Below are positions 36,424 to 48,300 of a stretch of DNA of 64,000 nt, piece by piece (the first letter of the stretch is position 1; each line of letters opens with the position of its first letter). Where the stretch lies: contig JAIZWK010000001.1 of NCBI GenBank assembly GCA_021498095.1, positions 124,001-188,000 on the forward strand, given 5' to 3'. The DNA is from Candidatus Harpocratesius repetitus (GTDB lineage Archaea > Asgardarchaeota > Lokiarchaeia > Sigyniarchaeales > Promethearchaeaceae). The translations under genes were made by a program, and so were the position numbers. Below the pieces are notes generated by a model that saw nothing but the letters and a program-made list of their open reading frames with translations, had not been told where the DNA came from and searched no databases.

Positions 36424-36894
36424 ATGACTCAATTATCAATTCAAGCAAAATCTAGAATGTTTTTGTTTCATGACAAAATATATCATCATATTAAAACCCA
36501 ATATCCGACAATTCTTTCTCAAATATCAAATGTCTTAAAAGATCTTGGAAGATTTTTGATAATTATTAAAACATCAAATATCGAAGAATTATTGAATGAA
36601 TGTGGCAAATTTATTGATGAAACATTAAGTAACAACCAAAAAATCAGTGTGTTTAAGATTAAAGCAAATATGGATGATGATATAGATAATTTTATCGAAT
36701 ACTTCATAAATGTTTTAGAAGATTTTTGCTATAGTGAAGAAAAATCTGAAAAAATCGAAAAAGAAACAAATATGAGTCAAAATGATAGTTCTAATATTGA
36801 TTTTGAGCATCAAAAATTATTTCTTCAATCTTTAATCTCAAATTTGGCATTAAGTCTATTCTATGAATCAAAAAGGCATAAGAGAAGGAGATAA
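36424..36894 (+). CDS. Unrecognised helical protein of the III-D-like operon
   Basis: 156 residues, ATG after AAAGGTGGTTAAGAA. Predicted helical throughout: HDKIYHHIKTQYPTILSQIS, SNIEELLNECGKFIDETLSN, and a C-terminal helix LFLQSLISNLALSLFYESKR ending KRHKRRR. The basic tail could bind RNA. It could be a second small (Cas11-type) subunit or a regulator. No family was recognised. It lies 84 bases after the fourth Cas7 and ends in a strong AGAAGGAGA site for the next short frame. Confidence 0.6.
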   Translation: MTQLSIQAKSRMFLFHDKIYHHIKTQYPTILSQISNVLKDLGRFLIIIKTSNIEELLNECGKFIDETLSNNQKISVFKIKANMDDDIDNFIEYFINVLEDFCYSEEKSEKIEKETNMSQNDSSNIDFEHQKLFLQSLISNLALSLFYESKRHKRRR

Positions 36895-36896
36895 AT

Positions 36897-37058
36897 TTGA
36901 TCTCTTTTAATGATGATGAAAAAAAAAGGAATTTATCAATAATTGATGATTTAATTGCAGAAAATAACGATACTATCACATTATTTCTTTCAAACCAAAC
37001 AGAGAGCGTGATATTCAATTTGAAGAAGAGATTTCAAAAAAAATTATGGAAACATTGA
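36897..37058 (+). CDS. Possible 53-residue protein with TTG start
   Basis: AGAAGGAG (36881-36890) stands six bases before TTG 36897, and the frame reads LISFNDDEKKRNLSIIDD..ENNDTITLFLSNQTES..FNLKKRFQKKLWKH before TGA at 37056-37058. The ribosome site is the only reason to list it. It may instead be the start of a decayed longer gene, as the sequence up to 37130 holds nothing else. Function unknown. Confidence 0.35.
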   Translation: MISFNDDEKKRNLSIIDDLIAENNDTITLFLSNQTESVIFNLKKRFQKKLWKH

Positions 37059-37130
37059 TGAGTTAATGGATAAATTCCGCATTCCAATCCATTATTTTAA
37101 AGATTACGCATAATATATTATCTTATATCG

Positions 37131-38534
37131 ATGAAAATTCAAACCCTCTTTTATTCTTATGATTGTTACTTATCAAAAAATGAGAAAAATACGCTAAATT
37201 CTCAAAAAACAGCAGTATCAGATTCTTTTCAAAGCTTTTTTTTCCAAAACTATAACATCTTTATAGAAACTAGAAAAATCCCAAAAAAGCACCAATTTAT
37301 CTTATTTTTAACAAAACCTATGTCTTTATCAGATATCAAAACAACATACTGCAATCAAAACACTAATTTTTCATTCTCATTAATTTGGTGGAATGAACCT
37401 GATCCTGATTTAGTTCTATTTTATGAAACACTTTTTTCTCAAACATTTCCATTAAAATTAATAAAAATTCAATTCCGAGAAAAATATACGTCATTTAGAA
37501 AAAATAGGGCGGATTATTACAAATTCAAAGAGAAAATCGCTTTTATTTCAAATTTGAAATCAGATCTCGCTATTAAATATAAAAACAATAAAAATTCAAT
37601 TAATAATTCATCTGATTGGAATAAAAGAGACATAAAAAAATTAAAAGAATTAAATAAGTCGAAAAACTCAAAAGAACTAAATAAGTCGAAAAACTCAAAA
37701 GAATCAGCTAATTCAACAGAAACAAAGGCTCAAACTCAAATTAAAATAAAAGATTGTCAAAAGAAAATAACAATCTATTGCAAAACACCATTTTTCGGCT
37801 CAATCTCGAAAGAATTATCTGCTTTTTTTATTGGTTTAGATGAATCAAATGGAAATATCAACAGAGAAAATCTAAAAAAGCGTTTTCTGGCATTAAAAAA
37901 TTTCATAATTACCTTATTACATAATTCTGTAGATAATTTTAATCGCCTATTTCCAGAATACTTTAATGAATTTCAAAATAAAAGTAATAATGATTTAAAT
38001 CTACGTAATTTTGATACTGCCAATTCTCTTAAAATTTTTATAATTTTTGAAAAATGGTGGGAACAAGTAGTAAAAGAAACAAATCACACAGCGTATGATT
38101 TGATCAATTCACAAATTTCAATAAATTCAGGAAATTCAACAGACCAAGCAAGTCAGATAAACCAAACAAATCCAACAAATCTAACAAATCAAACAAATCC
38201 AACAAATCAAACAAATCCAACAAATCTAACAAACCAAACAAATCCAATAAATCGAAAAAATTTACAAATTTCAGCAGTTTCAACAAATTTAAAACAATCT
38301 CAGTTTTTTAAAAAATCATTAACAATTTATCCCAATTTTTCATATTGGAAATTTAATTTGGAACTTCCATTAAATATTTTTAACGGTTTTCCACAACTTT
38401 TAGATTACTTGCTTGATATTGCGGCATTTCAAATCCCTTTACAAAAACCTTCACAATATGGAAATGCAATTATAGGAATTACAGAAGTATCGAAATTATT
38501 TTCAAATGAAAAGCAAATTTCACAAAGATCTTAA
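37131..38534 (+). CDS. Probable Cas6-like pre-crRNA endonuclease with low-complexity inserts
   Basis: 467 residues. FSFSLIWWNEPDPDLVLFYE followed by FPLKLIKIQFREKY (about 80-120) resembles the end of the first ferredoxin-like half of Cas6, and KKITIYCKTPFFG then LKKRFLALKNFIITLLHNSV (about 210-265) resembles the second half (strand, TP, then a helix carrying the size of Cas6). The end GFPQLLDYLLDIAAF..PSQYGNAIIGITEV is where Cas6 has its Gly-rich loop, but here it is poor in Gly. Inserts: NKSKNSKELNKSKNSKE (~175-205) and NQTNPTNLTNQTNPTN (38143-38250). No other Cas6 candidate was seen in the window, and all three effectors need one. Fold call is moderate. Confidence 0.5.
   Translation: MKIQTLFYSYDCYLSKNEKNTLNSQKTAVSDSFQSFFFQNYNIFIETRKIPKKHQFILFLTKPMSLSDIKTTYCNQNTNFSFSLIWWNEPDPDLVLFYETLFSQTFPLKLIKIQFREKYTSFRKNRADYYKFKEKIAFISNLKSDLAIKYKNNKNSINNSSDWNKRDIKKLKELNKSKNSKELNKSKNSKESANSTETKAQTQIKIKDCQKKITIYCKTPFFGSISKELSAFFIGLDESNGNINRENLKKRFLALKNFIITLLHNSVDNFNRLFPEYFNEFQNKSNNDLNLRNFDTANSLKIFIIFEKWWEQVVKETNHTAYDLINSQISINSGNSTDQASQINQTNPTNLTNQTNPTNQTNPTNLTNQTNPINRKNLQISAVSTNLKQSQFFKKSLTIYPNFSYWKFNLELPLNIFNGFPQLLDYLLDIAAFQIPLQKPSQYGNAIIGITEVSKLFSNEKQISQRS
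38143..38250 (+). repeat. In-frame tandem repeat (NQTNPTN) in the Cas6-like gene
   Basis: Short AACAAATCAAACAAATCCA-type units encode alternating NQTNPTN and NLTNQTN. The reading frame is kept. The repeat lies between the second core segment and the C-terminal segment of the protein. Confidence 0.85.
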
Positions 38535-38638
38535 AATATTAAGGATCTGAGATATTTTTTATTTTGTTCATTAACATTTAGGTCCCATTTTATTGACCTT
38601 TTTTTCATCTCAGCTTTCAAATATTTTAGCTCTCTCAA

Positions 38639-39325
38639 ATGATAATGAAAATGTCAAAAATAATGGATGATTGGTTCCCATTAGAGCCATTAAACAAAAA
38701 GAAAAATGGGGAATGGTTTTTCTCAGCAGATGAATTACGACAATATTTTTACTGCCCCAGAATTCCATTTTATAGAATTGTCCGTAAATTAAAAACAAAT
38801 CAAACAGCAATAATGCGTAGAGGTAAAGTATTTCATGAAAAAATTGTTCATAAACGCAAAAAACTTGAAAAATGGCTTAAAATTAATGAAAAAAACCAAG
38901 AAAAAAACATGTATTACTTCAATCTTTATTTAGAATCTCCATCATTGCACCTGCTTGCCTACTTAGACTTGGTTGAAAAGGAAAAAGATTCAAATGAAAT
39001 ATATCCAGTCGAATTAAAAACTGTGTCAGAACTCCCTAAAAATAATATATTTTTAGTAAAAGGTCATTTAATTCAACTCACTGTACATTCACTCCTTTTA
39101 GAAGAACATTTTAACACTTTTATCTCCAAAGCAAAATTAATCTATATATCTAATGAAAAAGTAAAATCTTTTTGGCAGGAAATCACAATTGACATGAAGA
39201 AGGTTGTTCTGAAAACGGTGAATAAGATGCATAAAAGTATAATTTCGGAAGATATTCCCGCTCCAATCAAAAATCTGAATAAGTGCAGAGTTTGTGATTT
39301 CAGACGCATTTGTAAAATAATTTAG
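38639..39325 (+). CDS. cas4: Cas4 nuclease, copy A (next to array 2)
   Basis: 228 residues. WFFSADELRQYFYCPRIPFY carries the first iron-sulfur cysteine. LLAYLDLVEKEKDS..IYPVELKT is the RecB motif (D, then E-x-K). HLIQLTVHSLLLEE has the Gln of motif QxxxY type. KCRVCDFRRIC gives the last three cysteines. Cas4 trims prespacer 3' ends and helps choose PAM and orientation with Cas1-Cas2. It is 105 bases after the Cas6-like gene and 58 bases before the trailer end of array 2. The decayed cas4 at 1491 is closer to this copy than to the one at 58358. Start is uncertain among four ATGs in the first 27 bases. Confidence 0.93.
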   Translation: MIMKMSKIMDDWFPLEPLNKKKNGEWFFSADELRQYFYCPRIPFYRIVRKLKTNQTAIMRRGKVFHEKIVHKRKKLEKWLKINEKNQEKNMYYFNLYLESPSLHLLAYLDLVEKEKDSNEIYPVELKTVSELPKNNIFLVKGHLIQLTVHSLLLEEHFNTFISKAKLIYISNEKVKSFWQEITIDMKKVVLKTVNKMHKSIISEDIPAPIKNLNKCRVCDFRRICKII

Positions 39326-39383
39326 ATTTTTTCAATTTTCATTTATCTATTTCAAAAAATAAATATGTGGTTAATTTTGCTAA

Positions 39384-42300
39384 ATTTCAATTAACTCTTT
39401 GATAGTTTCAAGCTTGCAGGTAGACACCTTTTTAAACGACAAATCAGTAACCATTAAATATTTCAATTATCTCTTTGATAGTTTCAAGCTTGCAGGAAAA
39501 AAAAAATTTATTTTAGGGGGGGGGTACTGCTTTATTTCAATTATCTCTTTGATAGTTTCAAGCTTGCAGGAGCATTTATGCTCAGATGGGACCTGGCACT
39601 ATCCACGCATTTCAATTATCTCTTTGATAGTTTCAAGCTTGCAGGATTATACTACAAAAGTTCTAAATCCCAAATTCTTTTTATTTCAATTATCTCTTTG
39701 ATAGTTTCAAGCTTGCAGGCTCAATCATCTGATCGATCTTCGATTAATTGAAGAGAAATTTCAATTATCTCTTTGATAGTTTCAAGCTTGCAGGGGGAGC
39801 ATGTGATTATCATGCTCAATTTGCTGAAGATGGATTTCAATTATCTCTTTGATAGTTTCAAGCTTGCAGGTTATCCTCAAAATAATTATACCATGCGAGT
39901 AAATCTTCATTTCAATTATCTCTTTGATAGTTTCAAGCTTGCAGGGGTCAACCCGATTTTGTTATTCGATCTCAATTATACTGATTTCAATTATCTCTTT
40001 GATAGTTTCAAGCTTGCAGGAAACTGAAGGGCTTTTTCCCTAATCTGACTGTAGGTTATTTCAATTATCTCTTTGATAGTTTCAAGCTTGCAGGGATCGG
40101 TTGTATCATCAGATCTACAGTGAAGTGCTTGAATTTCAATTATCTCTTTGATAGTTTCAAGCTTGCAGGACATGGCTTGTGCCAACTGGGAAAGTTGCTT
40201 CAACAATGAATTTCAATTATCTCTTTGATAGTTTCAAGCTTGCAGGGGTCAACCCGATTTTGTTATTCGATCTCAATTATACTGATTTCAATTATCTCTT
40301 TGATAGTTTCAAGCTTGCAGGCTCGTGGGATTAGCACTTGTGAAGCGTGGAAACTGCAGATTTCAATTATCTCTTTGATAGTTTCAAGCTTGCAGGCCCA
40401 AAGATGCGGCAAAAATCATTAGAAATTGCTTAAAATTTCAATTATCTCTTTGATAGTTTCAAGCTTGCAGGGATATCTTGTCCGTTTAAATCGATAGTAT
40501 CTTTTCTTAAATTTCAATTATCTCTTTGATAGTTTCAAGCTTGCAGGGATCAAATCAATGGATAACAAGAATGCGCTTTTACACATTTCAATTATCTCTT
40601 TGATAGTTTCAAGCTTGCAGGAGAATCGAGCAAAGATTATTATATTTCTTTGCAAGATTAATTTCAATTATCTCTTTGATAGTTTCAAGCTTGCAGGTGG
40701 AAAGAACAATGAAAAGATGTCAGTTGAAAAAGCATTTCAATTATCTCTTTGATAGTTTCAAGCTTGCAGGAAAAAAAAAGATTATTCTTCCCACCCTTCG
40801 GGGGTGAATTTCAATTATCTCTTTGATAGTTTCAAGCTTGCAGGTGCAATGAAGGTATTGAAGGTGTATAAAAACAATAAAATTTCAATTATCTCTTTGA
40901 TAGTTTCAAGCTTGCAGGTTGCCAAAAGCTATTCAATCTCTCAAATCTGAGTTGAGATTTCAATTATCTCTTTGATAGTTTCAAGCTTGCAGGGATAATG
41001 ATCATTTCATAAACTCAAGCGAAAAAAAAGAATTTCAATTATCTCTTTGATAGTTTCAAGCTTGCAGGGTTACCTTCTATAATAACTTTGGGTGGAAGAC
41101 AATAGAATTTCAATTATCTCTTTGATAGTTTCAAGCTTGCAGGGAGCTCCCTTCTCAATGCTGGTGGGCTGTATGTTCACATTTCAATTATCTCTTTGAT
41201 AGTTTCAAGCTTGCAGGCGTTCTTGACATAAATTTCTCTCACCTCAGCTTTTAACATTTCAATTATCTCTTTGATAGTTTCAAGCTTGCAGGCCACGTAT
41301 TTGAGGCAGAAGCAGAAATTCTTTCTGAGATATTTCAATTATCTCTTTGATAGTTTCAAGCTTGCAGGAATATGATTTGAAATTATATATCTTAAGATGT
41401 TCTACAATTTCAATTATCTCTTTGATAGTTTCAAGCTTGCAGGGATGAATATTCCTCATCTTCAGGATCGGTGATTACCATTTCAATTATCTCTTTGATA
41501 GTTTCAAGCTTGCAGGCAATTATGTTTTTTGAGCAACTTAAACTGATTTTAGCAATTTCAATTATCTCTTTGATAGTTTCAAGCTTGCAGGGTTAAGATT
41601 CCCATTAAAACTGATGAGGAGACTGGCGATTTCAATTATCTCTTTGATAGTTTCAAGCTTGCAGGAAATTATTCAAAAAAAATGGAGATCTTAATCCAAA
41701 CTAATTTCAATTATCTCTTTGATAGTTTCAAGCTTGCAGGAGAGAAATTGAGAATGCCTCTCTGACCTCTTCAGAGTTATTTCAATTATCTCTTTGATAG
41801 TTTCAAGCTTGCAGGAGAAATAAAGCAATTAGAGCAAGATTTTCAAAGAAAATATTTCAATTATCTCTTTGATAGTTTCAAGCTTGCAGGTCTCTTGATT
41901 TAACAAAATCTCTTCTAAACTCGAATTCAATTTCAATTATCTCTTTGATAGTTTCAAGCTTGCAGGTTCAAGTCAAACAATTGAATTGAGTAAATCCGTC
42001 GATTTATTTCAATTATCTCTTTGATAGTTTCAAGCTTGCAGGTGGGATAGCCACTACAACAGAGAAACTGAGAGAAATTGATTTCAATTATCTCTTTGAT
42101 AGTTTCAAGCTTGCAGGATCTACAGTTGGATGAATTGGAAAGACTTAAGCCAATGCATTTCAATTATCTCTTTGATAGTTTCAAGCTTGCAGGTTTTATT
42201 GCAGCAGTAGTTAAGAATGATGCGTGGGCTATTTCAATTATCTCTTTGATAGTTTCAAGCTTGCAGGCTTTTTCACGTAATAACTCATATATTGCATCTG

Positions 42301-45300
42301 CTGAGATTTCAATTATCTCTTTGATAGTTTCAAGCTTGCAGGCCAAACATTTTATTATATATTATGAAGTTATCAAAGGAATTTCAATTATCTCTTTGAT
42401 AGTTTCAAGCTTGCAGGGCATTTTACGGAATGCATCAAGATTGGTTTTGGACCGCATTTCAATTATCTCTTTGATAGTTTCAAGCTTGCAGGGTGGTTGT
42501 TCCTTATACGGGTAATAAAAGCGATTTTAAATTTCAATTATCTCTTTGATAGTTTCAAGCTTGCAGGGTTCATGAGAAACGCGTTCAGAAAATAAAGCAA
42601 TTTGAATTTCAATTATCTCTTTGATAGTTTCAAGCTTGCAGGATTAATGCTAAAGTCAAGCCAAAAGAATGGCATTACGAATTTCAATTATCTCTTTGAT
42701 AGTTTCAAGCTTGCAGGCTAACAACATTCAAGCTGATGCTTCTGAATCTTCCAACTATTTCAATTATCTCTTTGATAGTTTCAAGCTTGCAGGTAATTAT
42801 AATTGTAATATGGGTACTATTTATATTGATTTATTTCAATTATCTCTTTGATAGTTTCAAGCTTGCAGGTGAACTGAAAGAAGAGTTCAAAGATATCGTG
42901 CAATTTTTATTTCAATTATCTCTTTGATAGTTTCAAGCTTGCAGGGAAGAATTTCCTTCAAAATCTCATGGGAGATTCAAGACATTTCAATTATCTCTTT
43001 GATAGTTTCAAGCTTGCAGGACGGAAAAGAGCAGCATTTTTGATGAGAAGAGGGTAAAATTTCAATTATCTCTTTGATAGTTTCAAGCTTGCAGGCTGTA
43101 TAACCAGGAAAAAAGCGCCGGAAGAAAATTCAAATTTCAATTATCTCTTTGATAGTTTCAAGCTTGCAGGAAAATTTCTGTTAGACAGGATGTCTATGCA
43201 CAATTATGATTTCAATTATCTCTTTGATAGTTTCAAGCTTGCAGGCCTTTGATATGGGTGCTGAAATCTATACTGCACAAAATATTTCAATTATCTCTTT
43301 GATAGTTTCAAGCTTGCAGGTTCTTTAATCAAATATTTTAATCAATCTTTCAATTTCAATTTCAATTATCTCTTTGATAGTTTCAAGCTTGCAGGCCAAG
43401 CGGATTTCGTGGGATCTCCGAGATCTGCATAAATTTCAATTATCTCTTTGATAGTTTCAAGCTTGCAGGAGGTTCAACGAAAGAAGATCCTTTATATCCA
43501 CATGGAGATTTCAATTATCTCTTTGATAGTTTCAAGCTTGCAGGGAATTTATTAGTTTGGGTGGTGAGTAGAGACAAAAGAATTTCAATTATCTCTTTGA
43601 TAGTTTCAAGCTTGCAGGAAGGATGCAGTATTAAGGCAATACTGCTCCATCCGGTTATTTCAATTATCTCTTTGATAGTTTCAAGCTTGCAGGAAATTAT
43701 TTAAAGAAATGTATGAATTAACATCAATTAAATTTCAATTATCTCTTTGATAGTTTCAAGCTTGCAGGAGTGAGAGTTAATACTCTCATGTTTGCTGGGA
43801 GTCTATAATTTCAATTATCTCTTTGATAGTTTCAAGCTTGCAGGGGTGCATTTACCCATTCGATCTTCTTTTATAAATGAGTATTTCAATTATCTCTTTG
43901 ATAGTTTCAAGCTTGCAGGTTTGAAGTTTTGCTGCTGAAGGGTTTTACTATACCGGAAATTTCAATTATCTCTTTGATAGTTTCAAGCTTGCAGGTTTTT
44001 TTTCGTGATTTTTTCTTGACTTGGATTACAGGAATTTCAATTATCTCTTTGATAGTTTCAAGCTTGCAGGAGCAGACAATTCAATTCCAGAAGAGGGTAA
44101 AAAGTTTCATTTCAATTATCTCTTTGATAGTTTCAAGCTTGCAGGTGAGTGTGAATGAGTATAACCGTCCAGCCCAAATCTCCTATTTCAATTATCTCTT
44201 TGATAGTTTCAAGCTTGCAGGAATTTCTTTGGGACAAAGACATTCAACACATTCGAATTCATTTCAATTATCTCTTTGATAGTTTCAAGCTTGCAGGAGT
44301 GAGATTTGGAATGAAATTTTATGCTCATGTCTCAGATTTCAATTATCTCTTTGATAGTTTCAAGCTTGCAGGGTATTTTAATCATTTCTTCCCATGTTTT
44401 ATCATTAAAATTTCAATTATCTCTTTGATAGTTTCAAGCTTGCAGGTCCTACATATGGATAATCTTGACACAGTTCGAGAGAATAATTTCAATTATCTCT
44501 TTGATAGTTTCAAGCTTGCAGGTTCCTACTTCAGTTTGGTTGCATTCCCCAAAATCTTCAATTTCAATTATCTCTTTGATAGTTTCAAGCTTGCAGGCCA
44601 TTACCCCTATCATAAAATTTCTAAGAGTAGGCTCAATTTCAATTATCTCTTTGATAGTTTCAAGCTTGCAGGTTATATATTTTAAAATATAATGTAAAGT
44701 CTTATCTGTAAATTTCAATTATCTCTTTGATAGTTTCAAGCTTGCAGGAAAAGATCTCTTTTTTCTTTATCTTCTGGAAGATTAATATTTCAATTATCTC
44801 TTTGATAGTTTCAAGCTTGCAGGAATAATTACAACTTTTCAAAAATGTGAATTCTACATGTATTTCAATTATCTCTTTGATAGTTTCAAGCTTGCAGGAA
44901 TTAAGGAAGCATTACCGTCCAAAGAGACAATATTGGATTTCAATTATCTCTTTGATAGTTTCAAGCTTGCAGGTTTGAATGCAGAAGAAGAAAAGCAATA
45001 TGAAAAAATCAGATTTCAATTATCTCTTTGATAGTTTCAAGCTTGCAGGTTTTTTCTTTATCCATTCTAACCATCTCACTAAATTATAATTTCAATTATC
45101 TCTTTGATAGTTTCAAGCTTGCAGGTATGATGCAGTAACTCATATTTCAGAAATAACTTTTGCATTTCAATTATCTCTTTGATAGTTTCAAGCTTGCAGG
45201 CTATTATCTTGATATAAATTCGTTATATCCTTACGTAAATTTCAATTATCTCTTTGATAGTTTCAAGCTTGCAGGATTCACGAGCAAAGGCTCAAGAAAA

Positions 45301-48300
45301 TAAAACAATTTGAATTTCAATTATCTCTTTGATAGTTTCAAGCTTGCAGGCCGTGGGGATGAAAGAGATATGCAAAATATCAATCGAGATTTCAATTATC
45401 TCTTTGATAGTTTCAAGCTTGCAGGGTTAAAATTATACGTGAGTATGATGAAAATAATATTGAATTTCAATTATCTCTTTGATAGTTTCAAGCTTGCAGG
45501 AAGAACTGATTAAGATTATGAAGGAGCATGGTTTTACATTTCAATTATCTCTTTGATAGTTTCAAGCTTGCAGGATAATAGTTGATGAACGGGAAAGACC
45601 TTCCGGATTAATATTTCAATTATCTCTTTGATAGTTTCAAGCTTGCAGGTAATATTTTTAAAACGGGTGGAAAAGGAGGAATAAACAATTTCAATTATCT
45701 CTTTGATAGTTTCAAGCTTGCAGGCTAAAGCGGTAATCCTCATACCGAAAACTGCATTTGTTATTTCAATTATCTCTTTGATAGTTTCAAGCTTGCAGGG
45801 CCGGTAAGACGACTGAGAGCACCAAATAAAGATACAGATTTCAATTATCTCTTTGATAGTTTCAAGCTTGCAGGTAGGTATTTGCGGATCTTGTAGTCAA
45901 CACTGTAATTGTATTTCAATTATCTCTTTGATAGTTTCAAGCTTGCAGGGATCCTGTTTATCATCAACAACAATATTTAACAGACATATTTCAATTATCT
46001 CTTTGATAGTTTCAAGCTTGCAGGGTGGCACAATATAGACAACAGAGAAAAGAAGGACTTGCTATTTCAATTATCTCTTTGATAGTTTCAAGCTTGCAGG
46101 TTTCTCTGTGGATAATCTATTCGACGCCTTAAAAATGAATTTCAATTATCTCTTTGATAGTTTCAAGCTTGCAGGAACATATCAATCCACTGTTGGCAAA
46201 TGTCGATAAAGATATTTCAATTATCTCTTTGATAGTTTCAAGCTTGCAGGTTCAAATCTTTTTGGATCTCGGTAAACATTTTAATCGAATTTCAATTATC
46301 TCTTTGATAGTTTCAAGCTTGCAGGAGAGTGGGAAGAAAAAGAACAAGAACGCTTGTTCTTATTTCAATTATCTCTTTGATAGTTTCAAGCTTGCAGGTT
46401 TATTCTGCCCAAGTGCCATAATCAAACTTTGAAGGATTTCAATTATCTCTTTGATAGTTTCAAGCTTGCAGGGCTTTCATCTGGTCGTTTGAGACAGAAG
46501 TTCCTTCAAAATTTCAATTATCTCTTTGATAGTTTCAAGCTTGCAGGAGATTTTTCGATATTTTCATCTATTTTTTTTGTTTTTATTTCAATTATCTCTT
46601 TGATAGTTTCAAGCTTGCAGGGTTGTTCTGTATGCCCTGTGACAGTTGTATTTGCTGATATTTCAATTATCTCTTTGATAGTTTCAAGCTTGCAGGTAAC
46701 GGCGATTGTATGTATTTCTTTAAGATTATATTCCATTTCAATTATCTCTTTGATAGTTTCAAGCTTGCAGGAATCCATGCTATCCCAAATAATGAACCAC
46801 ATAAAAGCAATTTCAATTATCTCTTTGATAGTTTCAAGCTTGCAGGATGAAATTCTTGCTCAGAATTGAAAAAAGCGGATTAACATTTCAATTATCTCTT
46901 TGATAGTTTCAAGCTTGCAGGTTTTTTTATAGTGTATTAGTTGTAATAACAAAATTTAATTTCAATTATCTCTTTGATAGTTTCAAGCTTGCAGGACAAT
47001 CGAAATAACATATACGCCGAAAGATTATTTGATATTTCAATTATCTCTTTGATAGTTTCAAGCTTGCAGGCTGCCAATAGATACCACTTCGGTATAATAC
47101 AAATAATTATTTCAATTATCTCTTTGATAGTTTCAAGCTTGCAGGCTTTTTCCCAAGAAAAAAGTGAAAGGAAAACACTATGTATTTCAATTATCTCTTT
47201 GATAGTTTCAAGCTTGCAGGTTGAACGACATTGGTTTGTACAACCAATATCGTAGTATAATTTCAATTATCTCTTTGATAGTTTCAAGCTTGCAGGCTCC
47301 AAGCACCAGCTGGAGATGACAAGTGGATATTTATTTCAATTATCTCTTTGATAGTTTCAAGCTTGCAGGTCAAAGGGTATTATGGTTTCAATAAAAAGTG
47401 AAGAACTAATTTCAATTATCTCTTTGATAGTTTCAAGCTTGCAGGAGCAATGGAATAATAGAATGGTATTGGAAATTTGGGCAATTTCAATTATCTCTTT
47501 GATAGTTTCAAGCTTGCAGGTTTTAATCTTGCTAATATATTTCTGCTCATAGAAATTGCATTTCAATTATCTCTTTGATAGTTTCAAGCTTGCAGGCGGG
47601 GCGGGGGTGTAGAGATGAATCCACCGAATTTTAATTTCAATTATCTCTTTGATAGTTTCAAGCTTGCAGGGGCTCCTTCTTCAAAGAGTCTCATCTTTGA
47701 AGAAATATATTTCAATTATCTCTTTGATAGTTTCAAGCTTGCAGGCATTGGGGTTTGGAGGGGGTCCGAGTTAGATCGAAATAATTTCAATTATCTCTTT
47801 GATAGTTTCAAGCTTGCAGGTAACTTCCATGATATTTTAAACGAGATCCAAGAGGAGAAATTTCAATTATCTCTTTGATAGTTTCAAGCTTGCAGGGCCC
47901 TTGTAAGAGGCAGCATAGCAACCAGATTGTTCTAATTTCAATTATCTCTTTGATAGTTTCAAGCTTGCAGGACGGGCAGGAAGAATATTTAAAACTTTCG
48001 GACGCGGAATTTCAATTATCTCTTTGATAGTTTCAAGCTTGCAGGTAACAAATCAATTTCTCTTCTAAATTCTGCAAGTTGAGATTTCAATTATCTCTTT
48101 GATAGTTTCAAGCTTGCAGGCAGAAAATATGAGAAAATCATGATTGAATCACCAGGTGATTTCAATTATCTCTTTGATAGTTTCAAGCTTGCAGGCTCAA
48201 GCGGGTATTTGAATGAATCATGTCTGTTATTGGATTTCAATTATCTCTTTGATAGTTTCAAGCTTGCAGGAAATTTTTGGCTTGAATAGAGCCTTCTTCT

